The translations under genes and the position numbers were made by a program. Of a stretch of 64,000 bases of DNA, positions 35,246 to 43,720 are shown piece after piece; position 1 is the stretch's first letter; each line of letters starts with the position of its first letter. This DNA is from Arthrobacter nitrophenolicus (GTDB lineage Bacteria; Actinomycetota; Actinomycetes; Actinomycetales; Micrococcaceae), in contig NZ_AOFD01000011.1 in assembly GCF_000332815.1 (NCBI RefSeq), positions 29,708 to 93,707 of the forward strand, given 5' to 3'. The notes below the pieces were generated by a model. That model was not told the origin of the DNA, did no database searches, and was given only the letters and a program-made list of their open reading frames with translations.

Positions 35246-36811
35246 TCAGGCCCGCGAGTACTCGTCTTCGCTATCGGAGTCGCGCCGGTCCGCATCGCTG
35301 TCGGCAGCCGCGGTGCCGTTGACAGCGCTGCTGGCCTCGCCGAAGCGTTCGTTGAGGCGCGAGTGGCGCTGGCCGTAGGCAAAGTAGATCGCCAGCCCGA
35401 TGGCCAGCCAGATGGCGAAGAAGATCCAGGTCTCCACAGCCAGGTTGGTCATCAGGTAGAGGCAGAGCACCGCCGAAACGACCGGCAGGACCTTCCCGAA
35501 CGGGACGCGGAAGGCGGGCTTCAGGTCCGGCCGCTTCTTGCGCAGCACCAGGATGCCCAGGCTGACCACAACGAAGGCTGAGAGCGTGCCGATGTTGATC
35601 ATTTCCTCGAGCAGGTCCACATTGGTCAGCCCGGCCACCAGGGCAACCGCGGCGCCGCAGATGACCTGGAGCCGGACCGGCGTCGCACGCTTCTCGCTGG
35701 TCTTGGACAGGGCCCGGGGCAGGAGGCCGTCGCGGCTCATGGCCAGGACCACGCGGGACAGGCCCATCAGCAGCACCATGATCACGGTGGTCAGGCCCAC
35801 CAGGGAGCCGAACGCGATGATCTTCGCGGCGGAGGTGTCGCCCACGGCTTCGAACGCGGTGGTAAGGGTGGGGTTCTCCGCCTCGGCCAGCTGGGTATAG
35901 GACACCATGCCGGTCAGTGCCAGCGACACCAGGATGTAGAGCAGGGTCACCAGGGCCAGTCCGCCGAAGATTCCGCGCGGAAGGGTCTTCTGCGGGTTCT
36001 TTACTTCCTCGGCCGAGGTGGCCACCACGTCAAAACCGATGAAGGCAAAGAACACCAGGGCCGCGCCGGCGAAGATTCCCAGGGTGCCGTACTGGGCCGG
36101 GGCCGCGCCCGTGAGGAAGCCGAAGAACGACTGCTTCAGGACGTCCGCGGCACCGGTGCCGCCCGTGGGCTCGGCCGCGGGGATGAACGGGGCGTAGTTT
36201 TCGAACTTCACGTAGGTGAAGCCCACCACGATCACGAACAGGACGACGCCGATCTTAATGAGCGTGAAGATGTTTCCCACCCGGGCGGACAGCTTGGTGC
36301 CCAGCACCAGCAGCACCGTGAAGACGGCGACAATGAGGAACGCGCCCCAGTACAGGTCGACGCCGCCCAGCGAGACGGCCGGCGGGATGTCGGCGCCCAT
36401 GAGGGCGAACACCTTGCTGAGGTAGATGCCCCAGTATTTGGCGATCACGGCAGCGGCGGTGAAGAGCTCCAGGATCAGGTTCCAGCCGATGATCCAGGCA
36501 AGGAGTTCGCCCATGGTGGCGTAGGTGAAAACGTAGGCGGAACCCGCCACGGGGATGGCGGTGGCGAATTCGGCGTAGCACATGATCGCCAGCGCGCAGG
36601 TGATGGCGGCGACGGCGAAGGACACGGTGACGGCGGGGCCGGAGAAGTTGGCTGCGGCCTTGGCGCCCACCGAGAAGATACCGGCGCCGACAGCAACGGC
36701 GACGCCCATGATCATGAGGTCCCAGGTGCTGAGGGAGCGCTTGAGCTTGCGTCCGGGCTCATCGGCGTCGGCTATCGACTGCTCGATGGATTTGGTCCGG
36801 AGAAGGTTCAT
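35246..36811 (-). CDS. APC-family amino acid permease (cationic amino acid type)
   Basis: A 521-aa transporter with 12-13 TM helices. The N-terminus LKRSLSTWDLMIMGVAVAVGAGIF carries the GAGIF helix break of the CAT/YfnA-like branch, and SAYVFTYATMGEL follows. Further along are the GFDVVATSAEEVKNPQKTLP loop and the FAIWLAIGLAIYFAYG final helix. The acidic/Arg-rich cytoplasmic tail (about 30 residues) looks like a regulatory extension. Proton-coupled uptake of basic or branched amino acids is likely by family. It is monocistronic with its own terminator. Confidence 0.9.
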   Translation of the reverse strand: MNLLRTKSIEQSIADADEPGRKLKRSLSTWDLMIMGVAVAVGAGIFSVGAKAAANFSGPAVTVSFAVAAITCALAIMCYAEFATAIPVAGSAYVFTYATMGELLAWIIGWNLILELFTAAAVIAKYWGIYLSKVFALMGADIPPAVSLGGVDLYWGAFLIVAVFTVLLVLGTKLSARVGNIFTLIKIGVVLFVIVVGFTYVKFENYAPFIPAAEPTGGTGAADVLKQSFFGFLTGAAPAQYGTLGIFAGAALVFFAFIGFDVVATSAEEVKNPQKTLPRGIFGGLALVTLLYILVSLALTGMVSYTQLAEAENPTLTTAFEAVGDTSAAKIIAFGSLVGLTTVIMVLLMGLSRVVLAMSRDGLLPRALSKTSEKRATPVRLQVICGAAVALVAGLTNVDLLEEMINIGTLSAFVVVSLGILVLRKKRPDLKPAFRVPFGKVLPVVSAVLCLYLMTNLAVETWIFFAIWLAIGLAIYFAYGQRHSRLNERFGEASSAVNGTAAADSDADRRDSDSEDEYSRA

Positions 36812-36932
36812 AGGGGATCACAATCCTGATTTCGGATGGAAACAGACTTATCCACGATAGTGTCCATCCACTGGACGGTCCCAATTGTTCCGAATGGTGA
36901 GACGCCGGTTTTACCGAACTTTATTCCGGGAA

Positions 36933-36970
36933 AGCACTTGGGGCCCTTCGGATGAAGAGCCCCAAGTGCT
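36933..36970 (-). terminator. Terminator of the aldehyde/alcohol dehydrogenase operon
   Basis: A perfect 12-bp stem (AGCACTTGGGGC, 36933-36944, with 36959-36970) with a 14-base loop, 15 bases after the DUF779 stop on the minus strand, then TTTCCC. Confidence 0.8.
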
Positions 36971-36985
36971 TGTGAACCGAACCGC

Positions 36986-37393
36986 TCAGCTGGGCCAATC
37001 CATCAGCGTCGACCGGATCAGGAAGCGTTTGCCCTCGGGCGCCTCCACCGAGAAGCCGCTCCCCCGGCCGCTGACCACGTCCACGGTCAGGTGGGTGTGG
37101 CTCCAGTAGTTGAACTGTTCCCGGGACATCCAGAACTCCAGCGGCTGCGGCTCCAGCCCGGCGGACAGGTCGAACAGCCCGAGCAGGACGTCGGAGTCGC
37201 CGGTCAGGAAGTCGCCCGCGGGATAGCACATGGGCGAGGATCCGTCGCAGCATCCGCCGGACTGGTGGAACATGAGCGGCCCGTGCCGGAGCCACAGCGA
37301 GCGGAGCAGGTCCGCGGCCTCCGGCGTGAGCGCCACCCGGGAGAAGTCCTCCCCGGGCAGCGTCACGGCGGCGTGGAGCCGGTCCGGTGCCAT
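36986..37393 (-). CDS. DUF779 domain-containing protein
   Basis: A 135-aa protein matching DUF779. LMFHQSGGCCDGSSPMCYP carries a Cys-rich metal-site-like motif (GGCCDGSSPMC). LGLFDLS and FWMSREQFNYWSHTHLTVDVV follow, and then GxGFSVExPxGKRFL. In actinobacteria and proteobacteria this gene accompanies an ExaC/AldB-type aldehyde dehydrogenase, as here. Its ATG overlaps the TGA of the adh gene (ATGA), so it is translationally coupled. The biochemical role is unknown. Confidence 0.9.
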   Translation of the reverse strand: MAPDRLHAAVTLPGEDFSRVALTPEAADLLRSLWLRHGPLMFHQSGGCCDGSSPMCYPAGDFLTGDSDVLLGLFDLSAGLEPQPLEFWMSREQFNYWSHTHLTVDVVSGRGSGFSVEAPEGKRFLIRSTLMDWPS

Positions 37394-38414
37394 CAGAACC
37401 TCAGGACCACGCGGCCGTCGATCTTGGCGTGCTTCATCTCGTCGAACACCGCGTTGACCTCGGAAAGCTCCCGGACTGAAACCGTGGGATGGATCTTGCC
37501 CCGGGCGTAGAAGTCCAGAGCCTCCTCCAGGTCCTGCCGCGTGCCCACTATGGAGCCGCGCACGGTGAGTCCCTTGAGCACAATCTCGAAGATCGGTGCC
37601 GGAAAGTCTCCCGGCGGCAGGCCGTTGAACACGATGGTTCCGCCGCGGCGGGCCATGCCGATGGCCTGGCCGAATGCCGACGGGTGCACCGCAGTGACCA
37701 GGACTCCATGGCAACCTCCGGTTTCGCGCTGGATCACTTCAACCGGATCCTCGTGCAGGGCGTTGACGGCCAGTTCGGCACCGTGGGCCTTGGCGAGGGA
37801 CAGCTTGTCGTCGGCGATATCGACGGCGGCCACCCGCAGTCCCATCGCCACGGCGTACTGGACGCAATGTGGCCCAGGCCGCCGATGCCCGAGATGGTCA
37901 CCCACTGGCCCGGTTTGGCTTCGGTCATTTTCAGGCCCTTGTAGACCGTGACGCCGGCGCAGAGCACTGGCGCCACCTCGACGGGGTCGGATCCCGCCGG
38001 TATGCGGGCGGCAAAGCGCGAGTCCACCAGCATGTACTCGCCGAAGGAGCCGTCCACGCTGTAGCCGCCGTTCTTCTGCGCCTCGCACAGGGTTTCCCAG
38101 CCGGTGCGGCAGTACTGGCAGTCGCCGCAGGCGGACCACAGCCAGGCGTTGCCCACCAGGTCGCCCACGGCGAGGTCGGTGACGCCCTCGCCGAGGGCCA
38201 CGACTTCGCCCACGCCCTCGTGGCCGGGAACGAAGGGCGGCGCGGGCTTGACCGGCCAGTCCCCCTCGGCCGCGTGGAGGTCCGTGTGGCAGACGCCGGT
38301 GGTGAGCACCTTGACCAGGGCTTCTCCCGGGCCGGGGGTGGGTACAGCGATGTCCTGGACCTGGAGGTCCTTGCCGAATTCGTTTACTACTGCTGCTTGC
38401 ATTGTCGTCGTCAT
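37393..38414 (-). CDS. Zinc-dependent alcohol dehydrogenase (AdhP-like), frameshifted
   Basis: The repaired protein is about 340 aa. It is a medium-chain Zn alcohol dehydrogenase with catalytic-zinc ligands in GVCHTDLHA and PGHEGVGEVV, structural-zinc cysteines in CGDCQYCRTGWETLC, and the Rossmann motif in GIGGLGH. It oxidises primary alcohols such as ethanol with NAD+. One G is missing near 37863 (GCGGTCC reads GCGTCC), breaking it between 'GLGHIA' and 'VQYAVAMGLRV'. It lies 39 bases after the aldehyde dehydrogenase. Product and substrate link the two (alcohol to aldehyde to acid). Confidence 0.92.
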
Positions 38415-38453
38415 TGGCGAAATCCTTGCGTCGTTGTAGCGGAAGTGGGGTGT

Positions 38454-39977
38454 CTAGAAAAAGCCGAGCTTGTTCTCGGTGTAGCTGACCAGCAGGTTCT
38501 TGGTCTGCTGGTAGTGGTCCAGCATCATGGCGTGGTTTTCGCGTCCGATGCCCGAGGACTTGTAGCCGCCGAACGCGGCTCCCGCCGGGTAGGCGTGGTA
38601 GTTGTTGACCCAGACGCGGCCGGCCTGGATTTCGCGGCCCGCCCGGTAGGCAATGTTGCCGTTGCGGGACCAGACGCCGGCGCCAAGTCCGTAGAGGGTG
38701 TCGTTGGCGATGCCCATGGCGTCGTTGTAGTCGCTGAACTTCGTCACCGAGACAACGGGCCCGAAGATTTCCTCCTGGAAGATCCGCATCCGGTTGTGGC
38801 CCTCGAAGACGGTGGGCTGGACGTAGTAGCCGCCGGCCAGGTCACCGGGCAGTTCGGCACGCCCGCCGCCGGTGAGCACCTTGGCGCCCTCCTGCTTTCC
38901 GATGTCGATGTAGGAGAGGATCTTCTCCAACTGGTCATTGGAGGCCTGGGCACCCACCTGCGTGTCCGTGTCCAGCGGGTTGCCCTGCACCATCTTCTCC
39001 ACCCGGGCCACGGCGTCGGCCATGAAGGAGTCGTAGATGTCCTCCTGGACCAGGGCACGGGACGGGCAGGTGCACACCTCGCCCTGGTTGAAGGCAAACA
39101 GCGCGAAGCCTTCCTGGGCCTTGTCGTAGAAGGCGTCGTTGTCCTGTGCGACGTCATTGAAGAAGATGTTGGGGCTCTTGCCGCCGAGTTCGAGCGTGAC
39201 GGGGATCAGGTTCTGGCTGGCGTACTGGCTGATCAGCCGGCCCGTGGTGGTTTCACCGGTGAAGGCGATCTTGCGGATGCGGGGGCTGGAGGCCAGCGGC
39301 TTGCCGGCCTCGACGCCGAAGCCGTTGACCACGTTGACCACGCCGGCAGGCAGCAGGTCGCCGATGAGTTCCATCAGCACCAGGATGGACGACGGCGTCT
39401 GCTCGGCGGGCTTGAGCACGACGGCGTTGCCGGCCGCGAGTGCCGGGGCCAGCTTCCAGACGGCCATCAGGATGGGGAAGTTCCAGGGGATGATCTGGCC
39501 CACGACGCCGAGCGGCTCGTGGAAGTGGTAGGCGGTGGTGTCGTCGTCGAGCTGGGAAAGCGTGCCCTCCTGGGCGCGGACGGCGGACGCGAAGTAGCGG
39601 AAGTGGTCGGCGGCGAGCGGCAGGTCCGCGTTGAGGGTCTCCCGGACGGGTTTGCCGTTGTCCCACGTTTCGGCGACGGCGAGCATCTCCAGGTTCTCGT
39701 CGATCCGGTCCGCGATCTTGTTCAGGATCGCGGCGCGCTCCGCCACGGAGGTCCTGCCCCAGGACGGGGCCGCCTTGTGGGCCGCATCGAGGGCGAGGTC
39801 GATGTCCTCGGAGGTACCGCGGGCCACTTCACAGAAGGCCTTTCCCGTCACCGGGGTGATGTTCTCGAAGTACTGGCCCTTGACAGGGGCAACCCACTCG
39901 CCGCCAATCCAGTTCTCGTAGCGGTCCTTGAAGGTGACCTTCGATCCCTCGGTTCCGGGCTGTGCGTAAACGGTCAT
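38454..39977 (-). CDS. Aldehyde dehydrogenase (ExaC/AldB/AcoD type)
   Basis: A 507-aa NAD+-dependent aldehyde dehydrogenase. It starts [24 protein letters not shown], typical of the acetaldehyde dehydrogenase ExaC/AcoD group. IIPWNFP and KPAEQTP contact the cofactor, Glu is in LELGGKSP, and the catalytic Cys is in [12 protein letters not shown]. It is first in the aldh-adh-DUF779 operon, which oxidises ethanol to acetate. Two CAGGTTGCA direct repeats lie about 75 bases upstream. The GAF-domain AcoR-like regulator at 43.7 kb is a plausible activator, by analogy only. Confidence 0.92.
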   Translation of the reverse strand: MTVYAQPGTEGSKVTFKDRYENWIGGEWVAPVKGQYFENITPVTGKAFCEVARGTSEDIDLALDAAHKAAPSWGRTSVAERAAILNKIADRIDENLEMLAVAETWDNGKPVRETLNADLPLAADHFRYFASAVRAQEGTLSQLDDDTTAYHFHEPLGVVGQIIPWNFPILMAVWKLAPALAAGNAVVLKPAEQTPSSILVLMELIGDLLPAGVVNVVNGFGVEAGKPLASSPRIRKIAFTGETTTGRLISQYASQNLIPVTLELGGKSPNIFFNDVAQDNDAFYDKAQEGFALFAFNQGEVCTCPSRALVQEDIYDSFMADAVARVEKMVQGNPLDTDTQVGAQASNDQLEKILSYIDIGKQEGAKVLTGGGRAELPGDLAGGYYVQPTVFEGHNRMRIFQEEIFGPVVSVTKFSDYNDAMGIANDTLYGLGAGVWSRNGNIAYRAGREIQAGRVWVNNYHAYPAGAAFGGYKSSGIGRENHAMMLDHYQQTKNLLVSYTENKLGFF

Positions 39978-40050
39978 TGTGCTAGCTCCTTTGCTGTGCA
40001 GAAGGCGGCCCGGTTCGGGCGCTTGCCGTTGGTGCCAGCGTAGGAGTGTG

Positions 40051-40072
40051 CAGGTTGCAGTCAGGTTGCAAC
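40051..40072 (-). promoter_or_regulatory. Direct repeats upstream of the aldehyde dehydrogenase operon
   Basis: CAGGTTGCA occurs at 40051-40059 and again at 40062-40070, an 11-base spacing that puts both on one face of the helix. GTTGCA/TGCAAC also form an inverted repeat (40054-40072). It lies 74 bases before the aldehyde dehydrogenase ATG, a good place for an activator or repressor site. Confidence 0.5.
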
Positions 40073-40113
40073 GGGCGTGATGCAGCTCACCCGGCGGTGA
40101 AGCAGTGCCGCCG

Positions 40114-41130
40114 TCAGTCGCGCGCCTTGGGCGGACCGCTTGATTCCCGCGGAATGAGTGTGGGCATCGACTTCCTGACCCGGGGCTCCTGCCCGGGGTC
40201 GATGATCAGGTCGATAGCCGTTCGTGCAATCTGGTCCAGGTGGACGTGGACGGATGTCAGGGGGGTGGGAAGCCGGGAAGCCAGCGGGGTGTCGTTGTAA
40301 CCCACGAGAGCCAGGTCCTCCCCGATCCGCACATTCCTGCGATGGGCGGCGGCCATGATTCCCATGGCGATGTTGTCGTTTGCGGCGAACACGGCCGAGG
40401 GCCGGGAATCCGGGCCCAGGAGGGATTCCCCTGCAGAAAACCCGTCCTCGATACCGTAACCGGCAGCGATGAGCCATCCATCCCGGGGGGTGATTCCTGC
40501 TTCGCCCAGGGCTTTCCGTGCACCTGCGAGGCGGGCGGTGCCGGTGGAGGTGAAGGACGGGCCCGTAACGACGGCGATGTCCCGGTGCCCGAGGTCGATG
40601 AGGTGGCGGACCGCGAGGTAGCCGCCCACTTCGTCATCTCCGAGCGCGGAGGGGCTGACGCCGTCGGTGCGGAGGACCAGCGCATGGACAACGTTGCGCT
40701 CCCGAAGGAGGCGTGGAAGCTCGTCATCCAACCGGGCGGTGGCGAGGATCAGTCCGTCCACGTTCCGGTCGAGCAGCGTCTCGGCTGCCCGCCGTTCGTC
40801 GCCGGGGTCGTCGCCGCTGGTGGCCACCATCGCGAAATAGCCCCGGGAGGAGGCTGCCCGCTCCAGTTCCTCGAACATGAGCGCCATGACTGTGTCGCTC
40901 AGACGGGGAACGAGCACACCCAGGGTCCGCGTTTCACCGCGCCGGAGGCTGGAGGCAAATGAGTTCCTCCGGTAGCCGAGTTCCTCGGCGACCTTCCGGA
41001 CGTGTGCTGCTGCAGCGGACCGGGACGCCGACCGTTCATCCAACGCCCGACTGGCCGTAGAGATGCTGACACCACTGGCGGCGGCGACATCCTTCAGCGT
41101 GACGATCGCACCGGGGGCGGCCCGTTCCAT
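40114..41130 (-). CDS. LacI-family transcriptional regulator
   Basis: A 338-aa regulator. The N-terminal LacI HTH has [21 protein letters not shown], then a hinge-like [15 protein letters not shown]. The periplasmic-binding-protein-like effector domain contains [31 protein letters not shown] and [15 protein letters not shown] 41130 has GAGGAGAA upstream, and the earlier ATGs lack sites. It is divergent from the aldolase-permease operon. Three AAACGTTCCC operators lie between them, so it very probably represses that operon and perhaps itself. The inducer would be the permease substrate or a product. Confidence 0.93.
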   Translation of the reverse strand: MERAAPGAIVTLKDVAAASGVSISTASRALDERSASRSAAAAHVRKVAEELGYRRNSFASSLRRGETRTLGVLVPRLSDTVMALMFEELERAASSRGYFAMVATSGDDPGDERRAAETLLDRNVDGLILATARLDDELPRLLRERNVVHALVLRTDGVSPSALGDDEVGGYLAVRHLIDLGHRDIAVVTGPSFTSTGTARLAGARKALGEAGITPRDGWLIAAGYGIEDGFSAGESLLGPDSRPSAVFAANDNIAMGIMAAAHRRNVRIGEDLALVGYNDTPLASRLPTPLTSVHVHLDQIARTAIDLIIDPGQEPRVRKSMPTLIPRESSGPPKARD

Positions 41131-41182
41131 GGCAGTTCTCCTCTTCAGCGGGGGCATAAGAAACACTCTATTCCTCCTTTTT

Positions 41183-41194
41183 GCAAACGTTCCC
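41183..41194. promoter_or_regulatory. LacI operator site 1
   Basis: GCAAACGTTCCC, with the central AACGTT typical of LacI operators. It abuts the -35 element of the aldolase promoter and lies 53 bases upstream of the regulator's own ATG. Confidence 0.75.
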
Positions 41195-41224
41195 TTGACA
41201 GTGACGTGCGACACGATGCAATAT
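41195..41224 (+). promoter_or_regulatory. Promoter of the aldolase-permease operon
   Basis: A perfect TTGACA (41195-41200) and CAATAT (41219-41224) with 18 bases between. The hexamers are flanked by operator site 1 upstream and the tandem sites 2-3 downstream, the arrangement of a repressed, possibly looped, promoter. Confidence 0.75.
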
Positions 41225-41225
41225 T

Positions 41226-41249
41226 GAAAACGTTCCCGCAAACGTTCCC
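41226..41249. promoter_or_regulatory. LacI operator sites 2 and 3 (tandem)
   Basis: GAAAACGTTCCC (41226-41237) is followed without a gap by GCAAACGTTCCC (41238-41249), which is identical to site 1. Together they cover the expected transcription start just downstream of the -10 box. Confidence 0.8.
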
Positions 41250-41296
41250 ATCCTAGTGGGACTACCGACCATCAACGAAGACAAGAGGTAGCTGTA

Positions 41297-42232
41297 ATGA
41301 CACTCGATCTCCGCGGACTCAGCCCCGCACCTGTCACCCCGTTCACCGAAGATGGCGCTGTCGACTTCGCTGCGATTCAGCGCCTGGGTTCGTGGCTCGG
41401 ATCGATTGACGGCGTGAAGAGCCTCGTCGTCCTGGGCCACGCCGGTGAAGGCACGTTCCTTACCGAAGAGGAGCAGCTGGACGTTATCCGGGCGTTCGTG
41501 GCGTCGACTGACGGCCGGGTGCCGGTCGTCGCGGGCATCACGAAGGAGGGCAACAAGACCGCGGCCCTCGAGGCGAAGAAGGCCGTCGAAGCCGGCGCGT
41601 CCGCCGGTCTCGTCTACCCCTCGCACGGCTGGCTGCGCTTCGGGTACCAGGACGGAGCGCCCCAGTCGCGCTACAAGGAAATTTATGAAGAGTCCGGCCT
41701 GCCGCTGATCCTGTTCCAGTACCCCGACAACACCAAGGCGAGCTACAACCTCGACACACAACTGGAGATCGCTGGCCAGGAGGGCGTCTTTGCCACAAAG
41801 AACGGCGTCCGGAACATGCGCCGGTGGTACACCGAGATCCCCGCCCTGCGCGCCGCACACCCCGAACTGCAAATCCTGTCCTGCCACGACGAGTACCTGC
41901 TGCCGACAATGTTCGACGTCGACGGCCTGCTCGTCGGCTACGGCAACATTGCCCCCGAACTCCTCGTCGAACTGATCGAGGCCGGCAAGGCACAGGACTA
42001 CAAGCGTGCCCACGCCATCCATGAGCGGCTGCTCCCGGTGACCAAGAACGTTTACCACCGCGGGTCCCACATGGAAGGCACCGTCGCCTTGAAGTGGGGC
42101 CTCGTGAACCGCGGCATCCTGGACCACGCCACAGTGCGCACCCCGCTCCTGCCCCTGCCTGAGGGCGCCGATATCGAAATTGCGGAAGCATTCGCCGCCG
42201 CAAACCTCGGCAAGGTCACCGTCAGCGCCTGA
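41297..42232 (+). CDS. Dihydrodipicolinate synthase-family aldolase/lyase
   Basis: A 311-aa class I aldolase of the DapA/NAL family. The Schiff-base lysine is in FATKNGVRN (Lys168), and the conserved Tyr is in FQYPDN (Tyr142). The phosphate/carboxylate loop is GHAGEG (47-52) instead of the GTTGE of DapA, so lysine biosynthesis is unlikely. A role in breakdown of a 2-keto acid, sugar acid or similar substrate is more likely, with pyruvate or a pyruvate-like product. It is preceded by a LacI-controlled promoter and followed by an Nramp-fold permease. The substrate is not identifiable from residues alone. Confidence 0.9.
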   Translation: MTLDLRGLSPAPVTPFTEDGAVDFAAIQRLGSWLGSIDGVKSLVVLGHAGEGTFLTEEEQLDVIRAFVASTDGRVPVVAGITKEGNKTAALEAKKAVEAGASAGLVYPSHGWLRFGYQDGAPQSRYKEIYEESGLPLILFQYPDNTKASYNLDTQLEIAGQEGVFATKNGVRNMRRWYTEIPALRAAHPELQILSCHDEYLLPTMFDVDGLLVGYGNIAPELLVELIEAGKAQDYKRAHAIHERLLPVTKNVYHRGSHMEGTVALKWGLVNRGILDHATVRTPLLPLPEGADIEIAEAFAAANLGKVTVSA

Positions 42233-42357
42233 CCACACCCTTTACGGGTCCTCACGGGTGGCGGACCATTGGCCCGCCACCCGTGCCCCAGCTTTCCACT
42301 CTCCATCCCGGTCAAGGACGACCCCCAGCAATGCCGCTGTATAAGGAGGACTCGCCG

Positions 42358-43657
42358 ATGCGCGAGCAGCAGAATAAGACCATCACCCATCCCGCAACAA
42401 GGGAAGAACAGATGGCAGCCCCGCAAGGAAACCAGGCCCCCGAAACAACCAGAACGCACCGCACCTTCCTGCAGTACCTGGCCCTCATGGGCCCTGCCTT
42501 CGTAGTGGGCGCCTGGCAGTTCGGACCGGGTAACCTCACCACCGCCGTACAGGCCGGCAGCCGCTTCGACTACAGCCTGGTCTGGGTCATCGCGGTCTCA
42601 ACGGTCCTGATGATCTTCTTCACCGACATGAGCGTCCGGCTCGGCATCACAACCCCCACCTCCCTGATCACGTCCATCAAGGAACACCTCGGCAAATGGG
42701 TGGGCGTCCTCGCCGGCTTCGGCGTCTTCGGGATCACCCTCATGTTCTCCGTCGCAACGCCGTCGGGTCCGGCCTTGGCCTGTCACTGATCTTCGGCGGC
42801 TCCCCGGTCCTGTGGACTGTCGTCTGCACCGCAGCCGTCGGCTTCGTCCTGGCCTTCCGAAACGTCTACGGCATCGTCGAAAAAGCACTCCTCGCCATCG
42901 TCGTCCTCATGGGCATCGCTTCATCGCCAGCACCGTCGTCGCCCAGCCCGACTGGTACCGGGCCATGGAAGGCATGGCTCCGCAACTGCCCGCCGGCAGC
43001 GAAATCCTGATTGTGGCGCTCGTGGGCACCAACTTCTCCATCAACGCCGCGTTCTACACCTCCTACGGCATCAAGGAACACCGACGCACCCGCGCCGACT
43101 ACCGCGACATCACCCTCGTGGACACCATCCCCGGCATCGTTGCACCCGGCATCATGACCGCCCTGGTCATCATGGTGGCCGCCGCCGTGCTCGGAAAAAC
43201 CGGTGCCGAGGCCGGAACCATCAACGCCCTCGCCTCCATCTTCACGCCGCTGGCCGGTCCCGTCGGAGCCATGCTCTTCGCTCTGGGCCTTTCCGGCGCA
43301 GCCTTCTCATCCATGATCGCCAACGCAACCGCCGGCGGAACGATGCTTTCGGACGCCATGGGCCGCGGCGCCAAAGCCGGATCGCCCGCCGCGCGCATCG
43401 TCACCGGCATCATCCTGGCTTTCGGACTGATCATCACGTTGTCGTTCCAGTCCTCTCCCGTGGGACTGATCGTCATCGCCCAGTCGCTGACAGTCCTCAT
43501 CGCACCCCTGCTCGGCGTCCTGATCGTCGTCATGGCCAACAAGGCCGCGGTCATGGGAGACCTTCGCAACAAGTGGTGGCAGAACCTCTTCGGAGCCATC
43601 GGCCTCATCGCCATCATCGCCTCCTCCATCCGACTCATCACCACCCTTATCGGCTGA
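42358..43657 (+). CDS. Nramp-fold permease lacking metal-binding motifs, frameshifted twice
   Basis: The repaired protein is about 433 aa with 11 predicted TM helices of the Nramp (LeuT-like) family. TM1 has GPGN (56-59) where metal transporters have DPGN. TM6 reads TNFSINAAF (225-233) where they have MPHN, so neither metal ligand set is present. It is therefore probably not a manganese or iron carrier; the related B. subtilis YcsG lies in a 5-oxoproline operon. ATG 42358 has AAGGAGGA. One G is missing near 42753 (GTCGGCAAC) and one C near 42919 (GCCTTC). It follows the aldolase and likely imports its substrate. Confidence 0.85.
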
Positions 43658-43676
43658 GGCTCAACAGCATAAGACG

Positions 43677-43711
43677 AGCAGTGCCCCCGCCTGGAAGGCG
43701 GGGGCACTGCT
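43677..43711. terminator. Bidirectional terminator between Nramp-like and GAF-regulator genes
   Basis: A perfect 16-bp stem (AGCAGTGCCCCCGCCT, 43677-43692, with 43696-43711) with a 3-base loop, located between convergent stops. Confidence 0.88.
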
Positions 43712-43720
43712 CTTCCCTGC

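Noticed and set aside
41297..42232. Calling the aldolase DapA (lysine biosynthesis)
   Set aside because: GHAGEG replaces the GTTGE loop, and the gene sits in a LacI-controlled operon with a permease rather than with lysine genes.
42358..43657. Calling the Nramp-fold protein a manganese transporter
   Set aside because: The DPGN and MPHN metal-binding motifs are replaced by GPGN and FSIN.
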